Part shown: one piece after another, positions 8,461-16,719 of the stretch | Numbering within the stretch: position 1 is the first letter of the stretch | How the letters are laid out: each line of letters starts with the position of its first letter | NCBI RefSeq assembly: GCF_005155025.1 | Contig: NZ_CP039731.1 | Coordinates: forward strand, 248,001-312,000 | Source: Aquitalea aquatilis | GTDB taxonomy: Bacteria; Pseudomonadota; Gammaproteobacteria; Burkholderiales; Chromobacteriaceae | Length of the DNA stretch: 64,000 bases | Direction: 5' to 3' | The notes under the pieces: model-generated | Told to the model about the DNA's origin: nothing | What the model saw: the letters and a program-made list of their open reading frames with translations, nothing else | Database searches by the model: none | Translations under genes and position numbers: made by a program

Positions 8461-8808
8461 CGGCCGGTGGCGGCTATGCCGCTCTGTTTTCTCCTTTGCA
8501 GACTGGCGCAGGACGGTGATGGAGGGTCGAAACAGCCATCACCCGTCGCCAGCTACTGCCATCCCTATAGCAAACAGCGTGCCATATTTCCTAAAGCACT
8601 GATATGGCAGACATTAGCTGACACCCATTCCGCACATCTTCGGTTAGCGATGACTGGCAGCAGGGAAAATGCACCAATACAGTGCCTTATTGCACCAGCA
8701 ACATCCCACTCATGGACAATGCGCAAGCACAGGCCGCAGCATCACTCCTGTGCTAGCATCTGCGGCTATCCTCCACCTTTTGCCAGCACCACGCAGGAAC
8801 ACAAACCC
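8461..8808. other. Intergenic stretch without a recognised gene
   Basis: About 350 bases lie between the hairpin and the next ATG. I see a small dyad near 8513-8544 (GGTGATGG with CCATCACC) and nothing else that I can name. The promoter of the DUF2322 gene presumably lies in its right half. Confidence 0.4.
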
Positions 8809-9141
8809 ATGACCACACCCACCTTCAAGGACATTCTGGACACCCTCCCCGCTACTACCGGCATTGCCGCCATCGTGCTGCTGGACGCTGCGGGTGAGCC
8901 GGTCACCCGCCTGGAAAACCAGCCGGGCACCGCCGGCTCGGTACGGGTCTATCACGCCCTGATCAAGCAGCACGGCCATCTCGACCGTGCCGCGGCACAG
9001 GAAGGCCTGGCGCTTTATGCCGAACATACGGCCGATGCCCGTCAGCATCCGGGCAAGCACCCCAATATCGACCGCCTGCTGGCCATTGCCGAAGCAGATG
9101 CGCCCGGTTTGCGTGCCCGCATCGTGTTGCAGGACGACTAA
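8809..9141 (+). CDS. DUF2322 family protein
   Basis: The 110-residue protein starts MTTPTFKDILDTLPATTG and contains NQPGTAGSVRVYHAL, EEGLALYAEHT-type (here QEGLALYAEHT) and PGKHPNIDRLL, which I recognise as the DUF2322 pattern. The family is small, cytoplasmic and of unknown function. The ATG at 8809 has AGGA about nine bases upstream; the frame is open far upstream to 7654 but that stretch overlaps another gene and is not coding in this frame. It is followed by the convergent permease gene. Confidence 0.85.
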   Translation: MTTPTFKDILDTLPATTGIAAIVLLDAAGEPVTRLENQPGTAGSVRVYHALIKQHGHLDRAAAQEGLALYAEHTADARQHPGKHPNIDRLLAIAEADAPGLRARIVLQDD

Positions 9142-9194
9142 ACGGCACTCAGCGCGAGCCGGCCCTGCACTTGGCCGGCTATCGCCCCCCAGCC

Positions 9195-10442
9195 TTACCA
9201 GCTCTCCGGCAACACGCCAAACAGTGATACCACCGCATACACCCCGCTGAGAAAAAAGGTGGCCATGATCAGCCACTGCACACTGCGGTGGGCATACCAG
9301 CCACAGACAAACTCACTGCTGACATCGCCCCGCTGCCGCGCCGCATTCAGCAGCAAGACCGGGATGATGCCCATCAGCACGCCACCGAAAGTCCCGGCGA
9401 AATACAGCGCATTGACGAAGCTGGCAATGCCCGAGTACGCCAGCAGGAAGGGCGGCAGTGCCACCACCGCCAGTACTATCAGCCGTTTTGACTTCTGGGT
9501 TTCGCTACCCAGGCGGAAGTGGTCGAAAATATTGGTGAACAGACAGCCACCCAGCCCCCAGTAGGAAGTCAGCATGGCCAGCAGGGCAAAAATGTTAGCG
9601 GTGTAATAAGCCCACTGCCCCAGTGCCCTGCCCCAGCTCAGCGTGGCCACCTGGGTGAGGTTGTCGCTGCCCACCAGCGCAATGACCGAAGCAGGAATCA
9701 GCGCCACAAAGACAAAGGTCAGCGCCATGCCACTCATGATCAGCCGGGGCAGTTTACGCGGGGCGGACAGATTGCCGCGCACCAGCTCGGGTACCAGAAA
9801 CTGGGCACCAAACACAAATACCGCCAGATTGAACACCGGCACCACATACTGCCAACGGCTGAGCCACAGATTGCTCAGGCGCGCATCCTGACTGGCGATG
9901 GAGGCCAGAATCAGCGCCAGGATAATGACAATCATGCTGATGCTGATCACCTTGTTACCCGCGCCCAGCACCTTCAAGCCCAGATACAGCACGGCCACCG
10001 ACGGCACGATGAACAGGATGCTGCCCAGCTCCTTGCTCATGCCATAGCCACCCAGTAAATCCAGCAAGATGCTGCCACTACCCGCCATATAGGCGGTCAG
10101 TGCGCCAAAGCTGTTGGCCGCCACCGCCAAAAACAGCAGCCAGCCCCCCAAGCCGCCCAGATAGCGGCTCGCCAGGCCGCTAAGCTGACGGTTGCCACGG
10201 GTACGCAGCGCCACCTCGGTCAGGTAGAGCATGGTAATGGTGCACAGCACACAGGTAATGGCCAGACAGAGCAAAAGCGGGATATAGCCGGTCTTGCGTG
10301 CGGCAAAGGCCATGCCCAGCACGCCAGCCCCGATATTGGTACCAAAAATGATGCCTATGGTTTCCAGCCCGCTGATGGGCAGGACCTGCAGGCCGGAGTC
10401 TTCATGAGACGGTGCCGCTGGCGCAACTTCGCTTGAATGCAT
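9195..10442 (-). CDS. Aromatic amino acid/polyamine-type permease (HAAAP-like)
   Basis: The 415-residue membrane protein has about eleven hydrophobic spans. It begins with a hydrophilic leader, then LETIGIIFGTNIGAGVLGMAFA (short form of the family: GTxIGAGxLxLP), typical of the tryptophan/tyrosine/serine permease group of the APC superfamily. It should import an amino acid or amine with protons. The ATG at 10442 has CCGGAG eight bases upstream. Two minus-strand genes lie upstream, an NTF2-like protein and an amine oxidase of the PuuB type, which suggests the substrate is an amine or amino acid that the oxidase degrades. That link is an inference. Confidence 0.8.
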   Translation of the reverse strand: MHSSEVAPAAPSHEDSGLQVLPISGLETIGIIFGTNIGAGVLGMAFAARKTGYIPLLLCLAITCVLCTITMLYLTEVALRTRGNRQLSGLASRYLGGLGGWLLFLAVAANSFGALTAYMAGSGSILLDLLGGYGMSKELGSILFIVPSVAVLYLGLKVLGAGNKVISISMIVIILALILASIASQDARLSNLWLSRWQYVVPVFNLAVFVFGAQFLVPELVRGNLSAPRKLPRLIMSGMALTFVFVALIPASVIALVGSDNLTQVATLSWGRALGQWAYYTANIFALLAMLTSYWGLGGCLFTNIFDHFRLGSETQKSKRLIVLAVVALPPFLLAYSGIASFVNALYFAGTFGGVLMGIIPVLLLNAARQRGDVSSEFVCGWYAHRSVQWLIMATFFLSGVYAVVSLFGVLPESW

Positions 10443-10514
10443 TGGAGTACTCCGGAAATTGGACAACAAGACTGGAGCAGCCGACCGGCGCAGCGGCACG
10501 GATGGCTACAGATT

Positions 10515-10886
10515 TCACTGCGGATGCGAGTACAGCTTGAAAGCGATGCGCCAGCGCCCCTGGCGCTTGAACAGCGAGACATAATCGGTAAATACCCGCC
10601 CAGCCAGTGGCGTTTGCAATTCGGCCATGGCGGCATTGCCGCAGAGACGGATCTCACCTATCTGCAATCCGTAGGGTGCACCCTGAGCATGCGGCGAGGG
10701 CCGGCTTTGCAGCAGGCTGCGGTATTGCGCCTGATCCAACCGTGTCTCGGCCCCTTCGACATCACCCAGCAGCAGGGCATCGGGGCGGAAAGCTTCTTCC
10801 AGTTTTTCCGGTCGGCCGTAATACAGAGCCTCGTAATAGGCAGTCAGTGCCTGGCGGATCTGTTCCAGGTCGGATGAGCAGGACAT
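10515..10886 (-). CDS. NTF2-like / putative lumazine-binding family protein
   Basis: The 123-residue protein has the small alpha-plus-beta pattern of NTF2-like folds: an N-terminal helix pair (LEQIRQALTAYYEALYYG), ALLLGDVEG, and C-terminal strands FTDYVSLFKRQGRWRIAFKL. This matches the SnoaL/DUF4440-like or lumazine-binding-2 type. Such proteins can be isomerases, binding proteins or accessory domains, and the function cannot be told. It lies 19 bases after the amine oxidase stop and 72 bases before the permease start, in what looks like one operon. Confidence 0.75.
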   Translation of the reverse strand: MSCSSDLEQIRQALTAYYEALYYGRPEKLEEAFRPDALLLGDVEGAETRLDQAQYRSLLQSRPSPHAQGAPYGLQIGEIRLCGNAAMAELQTPLAGRVFTDYVSLFKRQGRWRIAFKLYSHPQ

Positions 10887-10905
10887 GCAGTTCTCCAGAT
10901 GGGGT

Positions 10906-12345
10906 CTAGCGGGAATGGGCAGCAGTAGTCTTGGTGGGCGACAGGCCAGAAGGAGCCAGCTTGCACAACTGCTGCATCAGCCAGGACGGCTGGCGGTTTT
11001 CATCGGCAGCCAGGTCGACCTGCCCTACCGCATGGCGTACCAGCCGGCCACCCAGATAGCGGAAGGGTTCGGGCGGAAAATCACGCTGCAGGCCATGTAC
11101 CAGACCACAGCGCGCCCATTCGTTGTCCAGCTGCAAGGCCAGTGTGGCCAGAATCTTGCCGCCCAGCATGGAGGGGCCGACGCCATTGCCGGAGTAGCCG
11201 ATGGCATAGAAAACATTGGTCTGACCGGGCAAGGCGCCAAAATGCGGCAGGCCGTTACGGGTACGATCGATCGGCCCGGTCCAGTTGCTGACGATGTCCG
11301 CTGTCTGCACGCCCGGATAGGCGCAACGCAAATGGGCAGCCACTGTGGCGGCGATGCCGGATGCGCCATCCAGCTTGTCGGCCAGCCTGGCGCCGTACAC
11401 CAGTTGCTCACTGCCACCGCCCTTGCCGAAGACGATGCGGCCATCCGGTGTGGTGCGGTAGTAGTGCACTAGCATGCGGCTATCGGAAATGGTCATGCCA
11501 TTTGTCCAGCCGATAGACTGCAACAAGTCAGGCAAGGGCCGTGTCATCACCACATCACTGGACACCACCACAAAGGCCTTGCGGATGTCGGCAAACTGCG
11601 CGGCCCAGGCATTCATCGCCAGAATCACCTTGTCGGCACGCACGCTGCCATGGGTACATTGCACCCGCGCCGGTACGCCACCGTCCAGCCGCTCCATTGG
11701 TGAAGACTCGTATACCTTGACCCCAAGCCGACGGGCATGGCGCAACAGACCACGCGCCAGCATGGCGGGCTGAATGGAGGCCGATACCGGCTCGAACACC
11801 CCGTCCAGATGCAGGCTGGAACCACTCAGCTGCGCCGCCTGCCCTGCTGCCAGCCGCTGGTAGGGATGCTGGCCCAGCTGCTCCAGCCGGCTGACCGTAC
11901 TGTCCCAGGTGCCAAGCTGGGCCGTAGTCGTGGCTGCCCACAGCCAGCCATCCAGCCGCAGCTGGGCATCGATGTCATGTTGCTGGCAGAAAGCCTGCAG
12001 ATCGACAATGGCCTGCGAAGATGCCCGGCACAGGCGCAGGGCTTCGGCTTCGCCGCACATCTTGGCCAGCGACTGAAACTTGGCCCACAGGCTGAGCACA
12101 AAGCCGCCATTGCGGCCGCTTGCCCCGCTGCCGCACAGTTTGGCCTCGACGATGACGACCTCGGTATCGGGGTTGGCCTGCTTGATTTCGATGGCACTCC
12201 ACAAGCCGGTAAACCCGCCCCCCACAATGCAGACATCAGCGCGGATATCCTGCCGCAGTGGCTCGGGGGAAACCGGCCCCTCCGCTGCCAGCGCCTCGGC
12301 AAGCCAGTGACTGAAAGCACTACAGTGGGATGCGGTGGAGGACAT
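10906..12345 (-). CDS. FAD-dependent amine oxidase (PuuB/OrdL-like, DAO family)
   Basis: The 479-residue flavoprotein has the dinucleotide-binding motif VCIVGGGFTGLWSAIEI at about residues 38-54, then CGSGASGRNGGFVL, which is characteristic of gamma-glutamylputrescine oxidase and related DAO proteins. Near the C-terminus FYAIGYSGNGVGPSMLGGK forms the second FAD contact. Members oxidise the C-N bond of amines using oxygen and release an aldehyde and hydrogen peroxide. The substrate is not certain; the adjoining permease supports an imported amine. AAGGAG precedes the ATG. It is the first gene of the three-gene minus-strand cluster. Confidence 0.88.
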   Translation of the reverse strand: MSSTASHCSAFSHWLAEALAAEGPVSPEPLRQDIRADVCIVGGGFTGLWSAIEIKQANPDTEVVIVEAKLCGSGASGRNGGFVLSLWAKFQSLAKMCGEAEALRLCRASSQAIVDLQAFCQQHDIDAQLRLDGWLWAATTTAQLGTWDSTVSRLEQLGQHPYQRLAAGQAAQLSGSSLHLDGVFEPVSASIQPAMLARGLLRHARRLGVKVYESSPMERLDGGVPARVQCTHGSVRADKVILAMNAWAAQFADIRKAFVVVSSDVVMTRPLPDLLQSIGWTNGMTISDSRMLVHYYRTTPDGRIVFGKGGGSEQLVYGARLADKLDGASGIAATVAAHLRCAYPGVQTADIVSNWTGPIDRTRNGLPHFGALPGQTNVFYAIGYSGNGVGPSMLGGKILATLALQLDNEWARCGLVHGLQRDFPPEPFRYLGGRLVRHAVGQVDLAADENRQPSWLMQQLCKLAPSGLSPTKTTAAHSR

Positions 12346-12601
12346 GCCGTACTACTCCTTGTGTCAAGACAGGCAGCTACCGTTGCCAGGAAGCCACTAA
12401 CAACAGGGGCTGCCTTCAGTGCAGGGCGAAGCTGTTGGAAAGATCAGCAGGGAGCTTATTTGAATTGGCCGGGCAGAATGATGGGAAAGAACTGAAACAG
12501 CAGCATGAAAGGAGTTGAGCCTTGCCAGTAAAATCCATGGCAGGAATCAGGCAGGAGAATGCAGGGAAACGCAGCGAAATACCGGGAGAGCAAGACATGA
12601 A
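12346..12601. other. Intergenic region between amine oxidase and rplI terminator
   Basis: The stretch should carry the promoter of the amine oxidase operon. No gene, repeat or clear operator is visible; several AGGAG-like words occur without a following open frame. Confidence 0.4.
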
Positions 12602-12625
12602 AAAAGCCCGCCGAAGCGGGCTTTT
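12598..12625 (-). terminator. Terminator of the rpsF-priB-rpsR-rplI operon
   Basis: On the minus strand AAAAGCCCGC (rc of 12616-12625) pairs with GCGGGCTTTT (rc of 12602-12611) around a TTCG tetraloop and runs into T6. It lies 28 bases past the rplI stop. Confidence 0.92.
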
Positions 12626-12652
12626 CCTTGAAGCAGAATTCCGGAAAGGGAA

Positions 12653-13102
12653 TTAGGCTTGACCGACCACAACAACCTTGATCGGAGCAACCACGTCGTG
12701 GTGCAGGGCGATTTCGATGTCGTACTCACCGATGGCCTTGAACGGGCCGTTCGGCAGGCGAACTTCGAAACGCTTGATTTCCACGCCGAATGCGGTCACG
12801 GCTTCAGCCACGTCCACATTGGTCACGGAACCGAACAGACGGCCATCCACACCGGCTTTTTGCGCGATGGTGATAACAGCGTCAACCAGCTTTTCAGCAC
12901 GAACCTTGGCATCGGCCAGGATTTCAGCTTGCTTGGCTTCCAGTTCGGCGCGACGAGCTTCGAACTCTTTCAGGTTGACTTCGGTAGCACGCTTGGCTTT
13001 GCCTTGCGGGATCAGGAAGTTACGGGCGTAGCCGTTCTTGACCTTAACCACGTCACCCAGTTGACCCAGGTTGGCAACTTTTTCGAGCAGAATGATTTGC
13101 AT
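12653..13102 (-). CDS. rplI: 50S ribosomal protein L9
   Basis: The 149-residue protein starts [19 protein letters not shown] and carries the L9 signature [13 protein letters not shown] (about residues 24-36), the long connecting helix (about 40-75) and the C-terminal rRNA-binding domain. L9 binds 23S rRNA at the base of the L1 stalk and reaches across the 30S subunit, limiting frameshifting. It is the last gene of the operon and is followed by a strong terminator. Confidence 0.98.
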   Translation of the reverse strand: MQIILLEKVANLGQLGDVVKVKNGYARNFLIPQGKAKRATEVNLKEFEARRAELEAKQAEILADAKVRAEKLVDAVITIAQKAGVDGRLFGSVTNVDVAEAVTAFGVEIKRFEVRLPNGPFKAIGEYDIEIALHHDVVAPIKVVVVGQA

Positions 13103-13120
13103 CTTAAGTCCTTTCCCGGC

Positions 13121-13348
13121 TTAGTGTTGGTCGGTGTAAGGCAGGAATGCCAGGAAGCGAGCACGCTTGATAGCAGTGGTCAGCTGACGCTGGTAGCGAG
13201 CCTTGGTACCGGTAATGCGAGCCGGGATGATTTTGCCGTTTTCGGCGATGAAGTCTTTCAGCAGATCAACGGATTTGTAGTCGATATCCTTGATGCCTTC
13301 TGCCGTGAAGCGGCAGAACTTCTTGCGCTTGAAGAGTTGACGAGCCAT
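13121..13348 (-). CDS. rpsR: 30S ribosomal protein S18
   Basis: The 75-residue basic protein contains [12 protein letters not shown] and [19 protein letters not shown], then [19 protein letters not shown], the S18 signature. It binds S6 on the platform of the 30S subunit. It is 5 bases after priB and 18 bases before rplI. The S6:S18 pair may feed back on the operon leader (see 14072-14098). Confidence 0.98.
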   Translation of the reverse strand: MARQLFKRKKFCRFTAEGIKDIDYKSVDLLKDFIAENGKIIPARITGTKARYQRQLTTAIKRARFLAFLPYTDQH

Positions 13349-13353
13349 TTTGA

Positions 13354-13671
13354 CTAACCTTTTACAAATTCAACATATTCGATATTGAGTACCAACCGCG
13401 GATTTTTCAGACTGCGCTGGGATAGGAATCCGGTGAATGTCACCGCGTTTCCTGCCAGTTTCCCGGCATGTTTCCGGGCGTCTTCTCCAATCAGCACGGC
13501 CTGGATTTCACAGGCCACATCGCGTTCGAACCCGCCGGCAGTCTGTCTAGACTGGTGCCTGATCCACATTTCCACCACCGGAATACCGGCAGGGGTGTAA
13601 CGCAGGGCTTCTTCGCGTTCGACCGTCGCGGTCAATACCAGACGGTTCTGCAAGTCCTTGTCTCCTGCCAA
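13354..13671 (-). CDS. priB: Primosomal replication protein N
   Basis: The 105-residue protein has the single-stranded DNA-binding OB fold of Pri[36 protein letters not shown]-like loop, and [12 protein letters not shown] (segments quoted separately). PriB bridges PriA and DnaT or DnaC when stalled forks are restarted. Its place between rpsF and rpsR is a gene order shared by beta- and gammaproteobacteria, which helps place the organism. Its start codon directly adjoins the rpsF stop. Confidence 0.96.
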   Translation of the reverse strand: MAGDKDLQNRLVLTATVEREEALRYTPAGIPVVEMWIRHQSRQTAGGFERDVACEIQAVLIGEDARKHAGKLAGNAVTFTGFLSQRSLKNPRLVLNIEYVEFVKG

Positions 13672-14049
13672 TTAGGCAGCAGCTTCGGCCTCGGCTGCCG
13701 GCTGCTGGGAATCCAGCAGGTTCTTGGCCTTTTCGTCCTTCATCATCGGGGATGCGTCGGTAACGGCGCGATCCAGCTTGATGGTGAGGTGACGCAGAAC
13801 AGCGTCGTTGAACTTGAAGGCGTGCTCGATCTCGGCCAGGGTTTCGGACTGGCACTCAACGTTCATCAGAACGTAGTGGGCTTTGTGCAGCTTCTGGATC
13901 GGGTAAGCCAGTTGACGACGGCCCCAATCTTCCAGACGGTGAATCTTGCCTTCAGCGGCCAGAACCATGCCCTTGTAGCGCTCGATCATGGCCGGAACCT
14001 GTTCGCTCTGGTCCGGATGGACGATGAACACGATTTCGTAATGACGCAT
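13672..14049 (-). CDS. rpsF: 30S ribosomal protein S6
   Basis: The 125-residue protein starts [18 protein letters not shown] and contains [19 protein letters not shown] and AHYVLMNVE, as in S6. An acidic and alanine-rich tail after residue 100 is a common variable extension. S6 binds 16S rRNA with S18. It is the first gene of the operon, with AAGGAG upstream of the ATG and a clear promoter at 14118-14146. Confidence 0.98.
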   Translation of the reverse strand: MRHYEIVFIVHPDQSEQVPAMIERYKGMVLAAEGKIHRLEDWGRRQLAYPIQKLHKAHYVLMNVECQSETLAEIEHAFKFNDAVLRHLTIKLDRAVTDASPMMKDEKAKNLLDSQQPAAEAEAAA

Positions 14050-14071
14050 GTTAACTCCTTATGGCTGTTTA

Positions 14072-14098
14072 GCTTTTTGCCATGCGGTTGCAAAAAGC
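14072..14098 (-). promoter_or_regulatory. rpsF leader hairpin, candidate S6:S18 autoregulatory site
   Basis: In the 5' leader, GCTTTTTGC pairs perfectly with GCAAAAAGC (14090-14098 with 14072-14080) around the loop AACCGCATG. It lies between the promoter and the rpsF ribosome binding site. In many bacteria the S6:S18 complex binds an rpsF leader stem with a CCG element and represses translation; CCG is present in this loop. The upstream GCGGTT (14109-14114) could pair with AACCGC (14084-14089) as an alternative stem. Confidence 0.55.
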
Positions 14099-14117
14099 AA
14101 GGTAGTGAAACCGCAGC

Positions 14118-14146
14118 ATTCTACGCACTTAATCCTGCTGCGGCAA
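14118..14146 (-). promoter_or_regulatory. Sigma-70 promoter of the rpsF operon
   Basis: On the minus strand TTGCCG (14141-14146) and TAGAAT (14118-14123) are separated by exactly 17 bases. The start of transcription should fall near 14111, giving a leader of about 60 bases. Confidence 0.85.
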
Positions 14147-14202
14147 ACAAAATCGGCCAGAGGCTGCGGCACAGCGCCGCCGGCGTGGCAAAAGCAGCAA
14201 AG

Positions 14203-14240
14203 CGGCTGGCGGCTGGCGGCTGGCGGCTGGCGGCTGGCGG
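14203..14240. repeat. Heptanucleotide tandem repeat (CGGCTGG)5
   Basis: Five perfect copies of CGGCTGG run from 14203 to 14237, followed by a partial copy. The array touches the stop codon (14242-14244) of the small minus-strand gene and so lies in its 3' untranslated region. Confidence 0.95.
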
Positions 14241-14241
14241 C

Positions 14242-14517
14242 TTACAGTCGTTTGTCGCGGCGGATGTCGCTGACCAGGCCATTGTGCAGAATCACCAGCG
14301 TGGTGTAGGGCAGATCGGCATCGCCCAGCCAGAACAACTGCCGGTCGCCGTTGGCGGCGGGATCGGCACGCACATAATCCGGCTTGCCGGCCGCTTGCAG
14401 CAGCTCGGCTTCGCTCATGTCGCGGTGCAGGTGCATGAACTGCTCGAAAGGCAGCGGGTCGGCCAGCGACCACGACGACAACAGCAGGCCGGCCAGCACG
14501 GACAATACGGTTTTCAT
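14242..14517 (-). CDS. Small exported protein, BamE/SmpA-like pattern
   Basis: The 91-residue protein has a signal peptide (MKTVLSVLAGLLLSSWSLAD, cleavage probably after SLA) with no lipobox cysteine, so it should be free in the periplasm. The mature part contains MSEAELLQAAGKPDYV and later LPYTTLVILHNGLVSDIRR, resembling the helix-helix-sheet pattern of SmpA/BamE-like domains in which GMS..EV...LG.P is usual. No function can be assigned. The ATG at 14517 is chosen because the signal peptide begins there and AGGA lies upstream. The gene stands alone between the ribosomal operon and the copper regulator. Confidence 0.7.
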   Translation of the reverse strand: MKTVLSVLAGLLLSSWSLADPLPFEQFMHLHRDMSEAELLQAAGKPDYVRADPAANGDRQLFWLGDADLPYTTLVILHNGLVSDIRRDKRL

Positions 14518-14599
14518 CTCGGAGGTTTCCTGAAAAGGGAGGGCAACAGAATGCGGCAAAGAATGTTGTTATTCAGACCCGCTAAAGCGCTATTAATGG

Positions 14600-14926
14600 T
14601 TAACGGACTTTCTTCACCACCTCGATCAGTTCGGTCACCATGCCGGTGGCGTCGCCCTCCAGCAGGGCCTTGCTGACACAGCCTTTCATGTGGCTTTCCA
14701 GCAACTGCATGGATACCGCATCCAGCGCCGATTTCACCGCGGCCACCTGGGTCAGCACATCCACGCAGTAGCGGTCGGCTTCCACCATGCCGCTGATGCC
14801 ACGTACCTGCCCCTCGATGCGCGCCAGCCGCTTGAGCAGGGCCGACTTGTTCGGCTGCACCACGCTCTTGCCGGCAACATCGGGCGGCGTGTGACAGCAG
14901 GCATCGGTTTTCGGGGCAAGGCTCAT
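14600..14926 (-). CDS. csoR: CsoR-type copper-sensing repressor (DUF156 family)
   Basis: The 108-residue all-helical protein has the family core KRLARIEGQVRGISGMVEADRY split over residues about 30-52, then YCVDVLTQ, and ESHMKGC. The Cys of YCVD and the His and Cys of ESHMKGC give the C-H-C set that binds Cu(I) in CsoR; FrmR and RcnR have other sets. Apo-CsoR binds DNA and copper releases it. The ATG at 14926 has GGAG five bases upstream; a GTG at 14932 is less likely. It lies 76 bases downstream of a multicopper oxidase gene on the same strand, and a matching operator lies upstream of that gene. An extra Cys-rich N-terminus (DACCH) is unusual. Confidence 0.85.
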   Translation of the reverse strand: MSLAPKTDACCHTPPDVAGKSVVQPNKSALLKRLARIEGQVRGISGMVEADRYCVDVLTQVAAVKSALDAVSMQLLESHMKGCVSKALLEGDATGMVTELIEVVKKVR

Positions 14927-15002
14927 GCACACTCCGCTATCAAATAAAAATCAGGCCTGCCAGTGTAACACCGGCAGTCCCTGGCTTGCGCGGCAGCACC
15001 AC

Positions 15003-16505
15003 TCAGGCTTGCACATCCAGCGTGGCCATCATGCCGGCGTCTTCATGTTCCAGAATGTGGCAGTGGAACATGCGCAAGCCGGGCAAGCGCTGGACAAAGC
15101 GCAGCCGCACCGTTTCGCCTGCCGGAATGTTGACGACATCACGCCAGGCCAGGAAGGGTTCGTCCTGCCACACAACATCGTCAGTGCGGGCGATCACCTG
15201 GAACTGGGTGCCGTGAATATGGAAGGGATGATCCATATGCGCCTGGCTGACGATATCCCACTCTTCGACCTGGCCCACCTTGCCGGTGAAATCCACCCGG
15301 TCCATGTCGAACTTCTTGCCATTGATCAGGAACATGGCCGCCGGATCAGCCATGTTTTCGCTAAAGTTCACCACCCGTTTGACGGCAGGCGCACCCAACG
15401 GCGCAATCGGGCGCAGCGTTGTCGGCAGCTCGGCCGTGGCCTTGCTGCCGCTACGACTGATCGTAGCCAGGGTGAGGGTTGTGCTCTGCTCCGGCCCCAT
15501 GGCCTTGCCACGGTTGTAGGGTAGAGCCTGCAAGGCAGATGCTTGACCAGCGGCAAAGCGCCCGGTGATGACGATCTCCGCCCGCTCACCGGGTGACAGC
15601 AGCAGCGTCTCGATGCGCCGTGGCGCAGCGATCAGCCCGCCATCCGTCCCCACCAGCTGTATGTCGTGTGCGGGCAAGGCCAGCTTGAGGATGCGCGCGC
15701 TGCTGGCATTCCAGATACGCCAGCGCTGCCGTTCACCTTCGGCCAAAGCAATCACCGGCTGCCAGCCGCCATTCACCAGCACGAACTGGCCTTCGCGGCC
15801 ATCATGCTGGTCTGCCGCGCTATTGGCAGCGATCTGGCCGTGGGCATCCAGCTTGAGATCAGACAGCACCAGCCATTGCTCGGGCAAATGCGCCAGCGGG
15901 TCGTGACGGCTTTTCACCACGAATACCCCGGCCAGCCCCATATAAGCCTGCTGGCCGGTATAGCCATGCGGATGCGGGTGATACCAGTAGCTGGCGGCAC
16001 TATCTGCCGGTAGCCGGAACGGGTAGTCACGCGTCTGGCCGGGTAATACCGGATCATGCGGATTGCCATCCTGCGCTGCCGGTACCGGCATGCCGTGCCA
16101 ATGAATGGTGCTGGGCTGACTTAACTGGTTGGTAAACCGCAGGCGGACTTCATCGCCCTCCCAGGCGACGATGGCCGGGCCGGGAATCTGGCCGTTATAA
16201 GCCCAGCAGGTGCTAGCCGGCTTGCCCGGCAGCAGGGGCAGTTTAACCGGTGCGGCGGCAAGCTGCCCCACCAGGTGGCCGGCTGCGCCGTGGTTTTCCA
16301 GCCGGGACAGCGACGGCAATGGCAGGCCACGCGGCAAGCCGAGGCTGTCGGCGGCAGGCATGCTGGCCGCACCGGCAAGGCCATGCCCCATGGCAGCGTG
16401 ATCAATGCCCGGCATGTCAGTCATGCTTTCAGCCCAGGCCTGGCGTAGCAGCAAGGGGGTCAAGGCCAGCGCGCTGCTCCACTGCAGAAAATGTCTTCTG
16501 TCCAT
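15003..16505 (-). CDS. Multicopper oxidase (CueO/CopA-like), Tat-exported
   Basis: The 500-residue protein begins MDRRHFLQWSSALALTPLLL, a twin-arginine signal (RRxFL), so it is exported folded to the periplasm. All four copper-binding segments are present: HWHG (about 135-138), WYHPHPHG (about 173-180), HPFHIHG (about 427-433) and HCHILEHEDAGMM (about 482-494), the last giving the type 1 copper ligands. Such enzymes oxidise Cu(I) or organic substrates and reduce oxygen to water. A Met- and His-bearing stretch near residues 28-50 (MTDMPGIDHAAMGHG) may bind copper. GGAG precedes the ATG. It is followed by csoR in an apparent operon, which supports a role in copper tolerance. Confidence 0.92.
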   Translation of the reverse strand: MDRRHFLQWSSALALTPLLLRQAWAESMTDMPGIDHAAMGHGLAGAASMPAADSLGLPRGLPLPSLSRLENHGAAGHLVGQLAAAPVKLPLLPGKPASTCWAYNGQIPGPAIVAWEGDEVRLRFTNQLSQPSTIHWHGMPVPAAQDGNPHDPVLPGQTRDYPFRLPADSAASYWYHPHPHGYTGQQAYMGLAGVFVVKSRHDPLAHLPEQWLVLSDLKLDAHGQIAANSAADQHDGREGQFVLVNGGWQPVIALAEGERQRWRIWNASSARILKLALPAHDIQLVGTDGGLIAAPRRIETLLLSPGERAEIVITGRFAAGQASALQALPYNRGKAMGPEQSTTLTLATISRSGSKATAELPTTLRPIAPLGAPAVKRVVNFSENMADPAAMFLINGKKFDMDRVDFTGKVGQVEEWDIVSQAHMDHPFHIHGTQFQVIARTDDVVWQDEPFLAWRDVVNIPAGETVRLRFVQRLPGLRMFHCHILEHEDAGMMATLDVQA

Positions 16506-16575
16506 GTATTGGCTCCGTCAATTAGAGAGAGGCGGTGAACACGGTGCGGCCTGGCAAGGCAGCCAGCACCTCCAC

Positions 16576-16592
16576 ATACCCCCCAAGGGTAT
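16576..16592. promoter_or_regulatory. Candidate CsoR operator upstream of the multicopper oxidase
   Basis: ATACCCCCCAAGGGTAT is an inverted repeat with a C/G tract inside ATA and TAT arms, 71 bases upstream of the multicopper oxidase ATG. CsoR/RcnR-family operators have this form. With csoR in the same operon it implies copper-responsive autoregulation. Confidence 0.65.
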
Positions 16593-16665
16593 AAGCACCA
16601 TAGAGCAAAGTATAGCCAGCAAGGTTCCGCAATGGATCAGCGAGATTGTAAAAAGCTGTCCTGCA

Positions 16666-16695
16666 TCAAAAAACCCCATGCCGGGGCATGGGGTT
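16666..16695 (-). terminator. Terminator of rlmB
   Basis: On the minus strand AACCCCATGCC (rc of 16685-16695) pairs with GGCATGGGGTT (rc of 16672-16682), followed by a run of six T. It lies 25 bases past the rlmB stop. Confidence 0.9.
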
Positions 16696-16719
16696 GGCAG
16701 GGAGCGGCGATGCGCTGGC

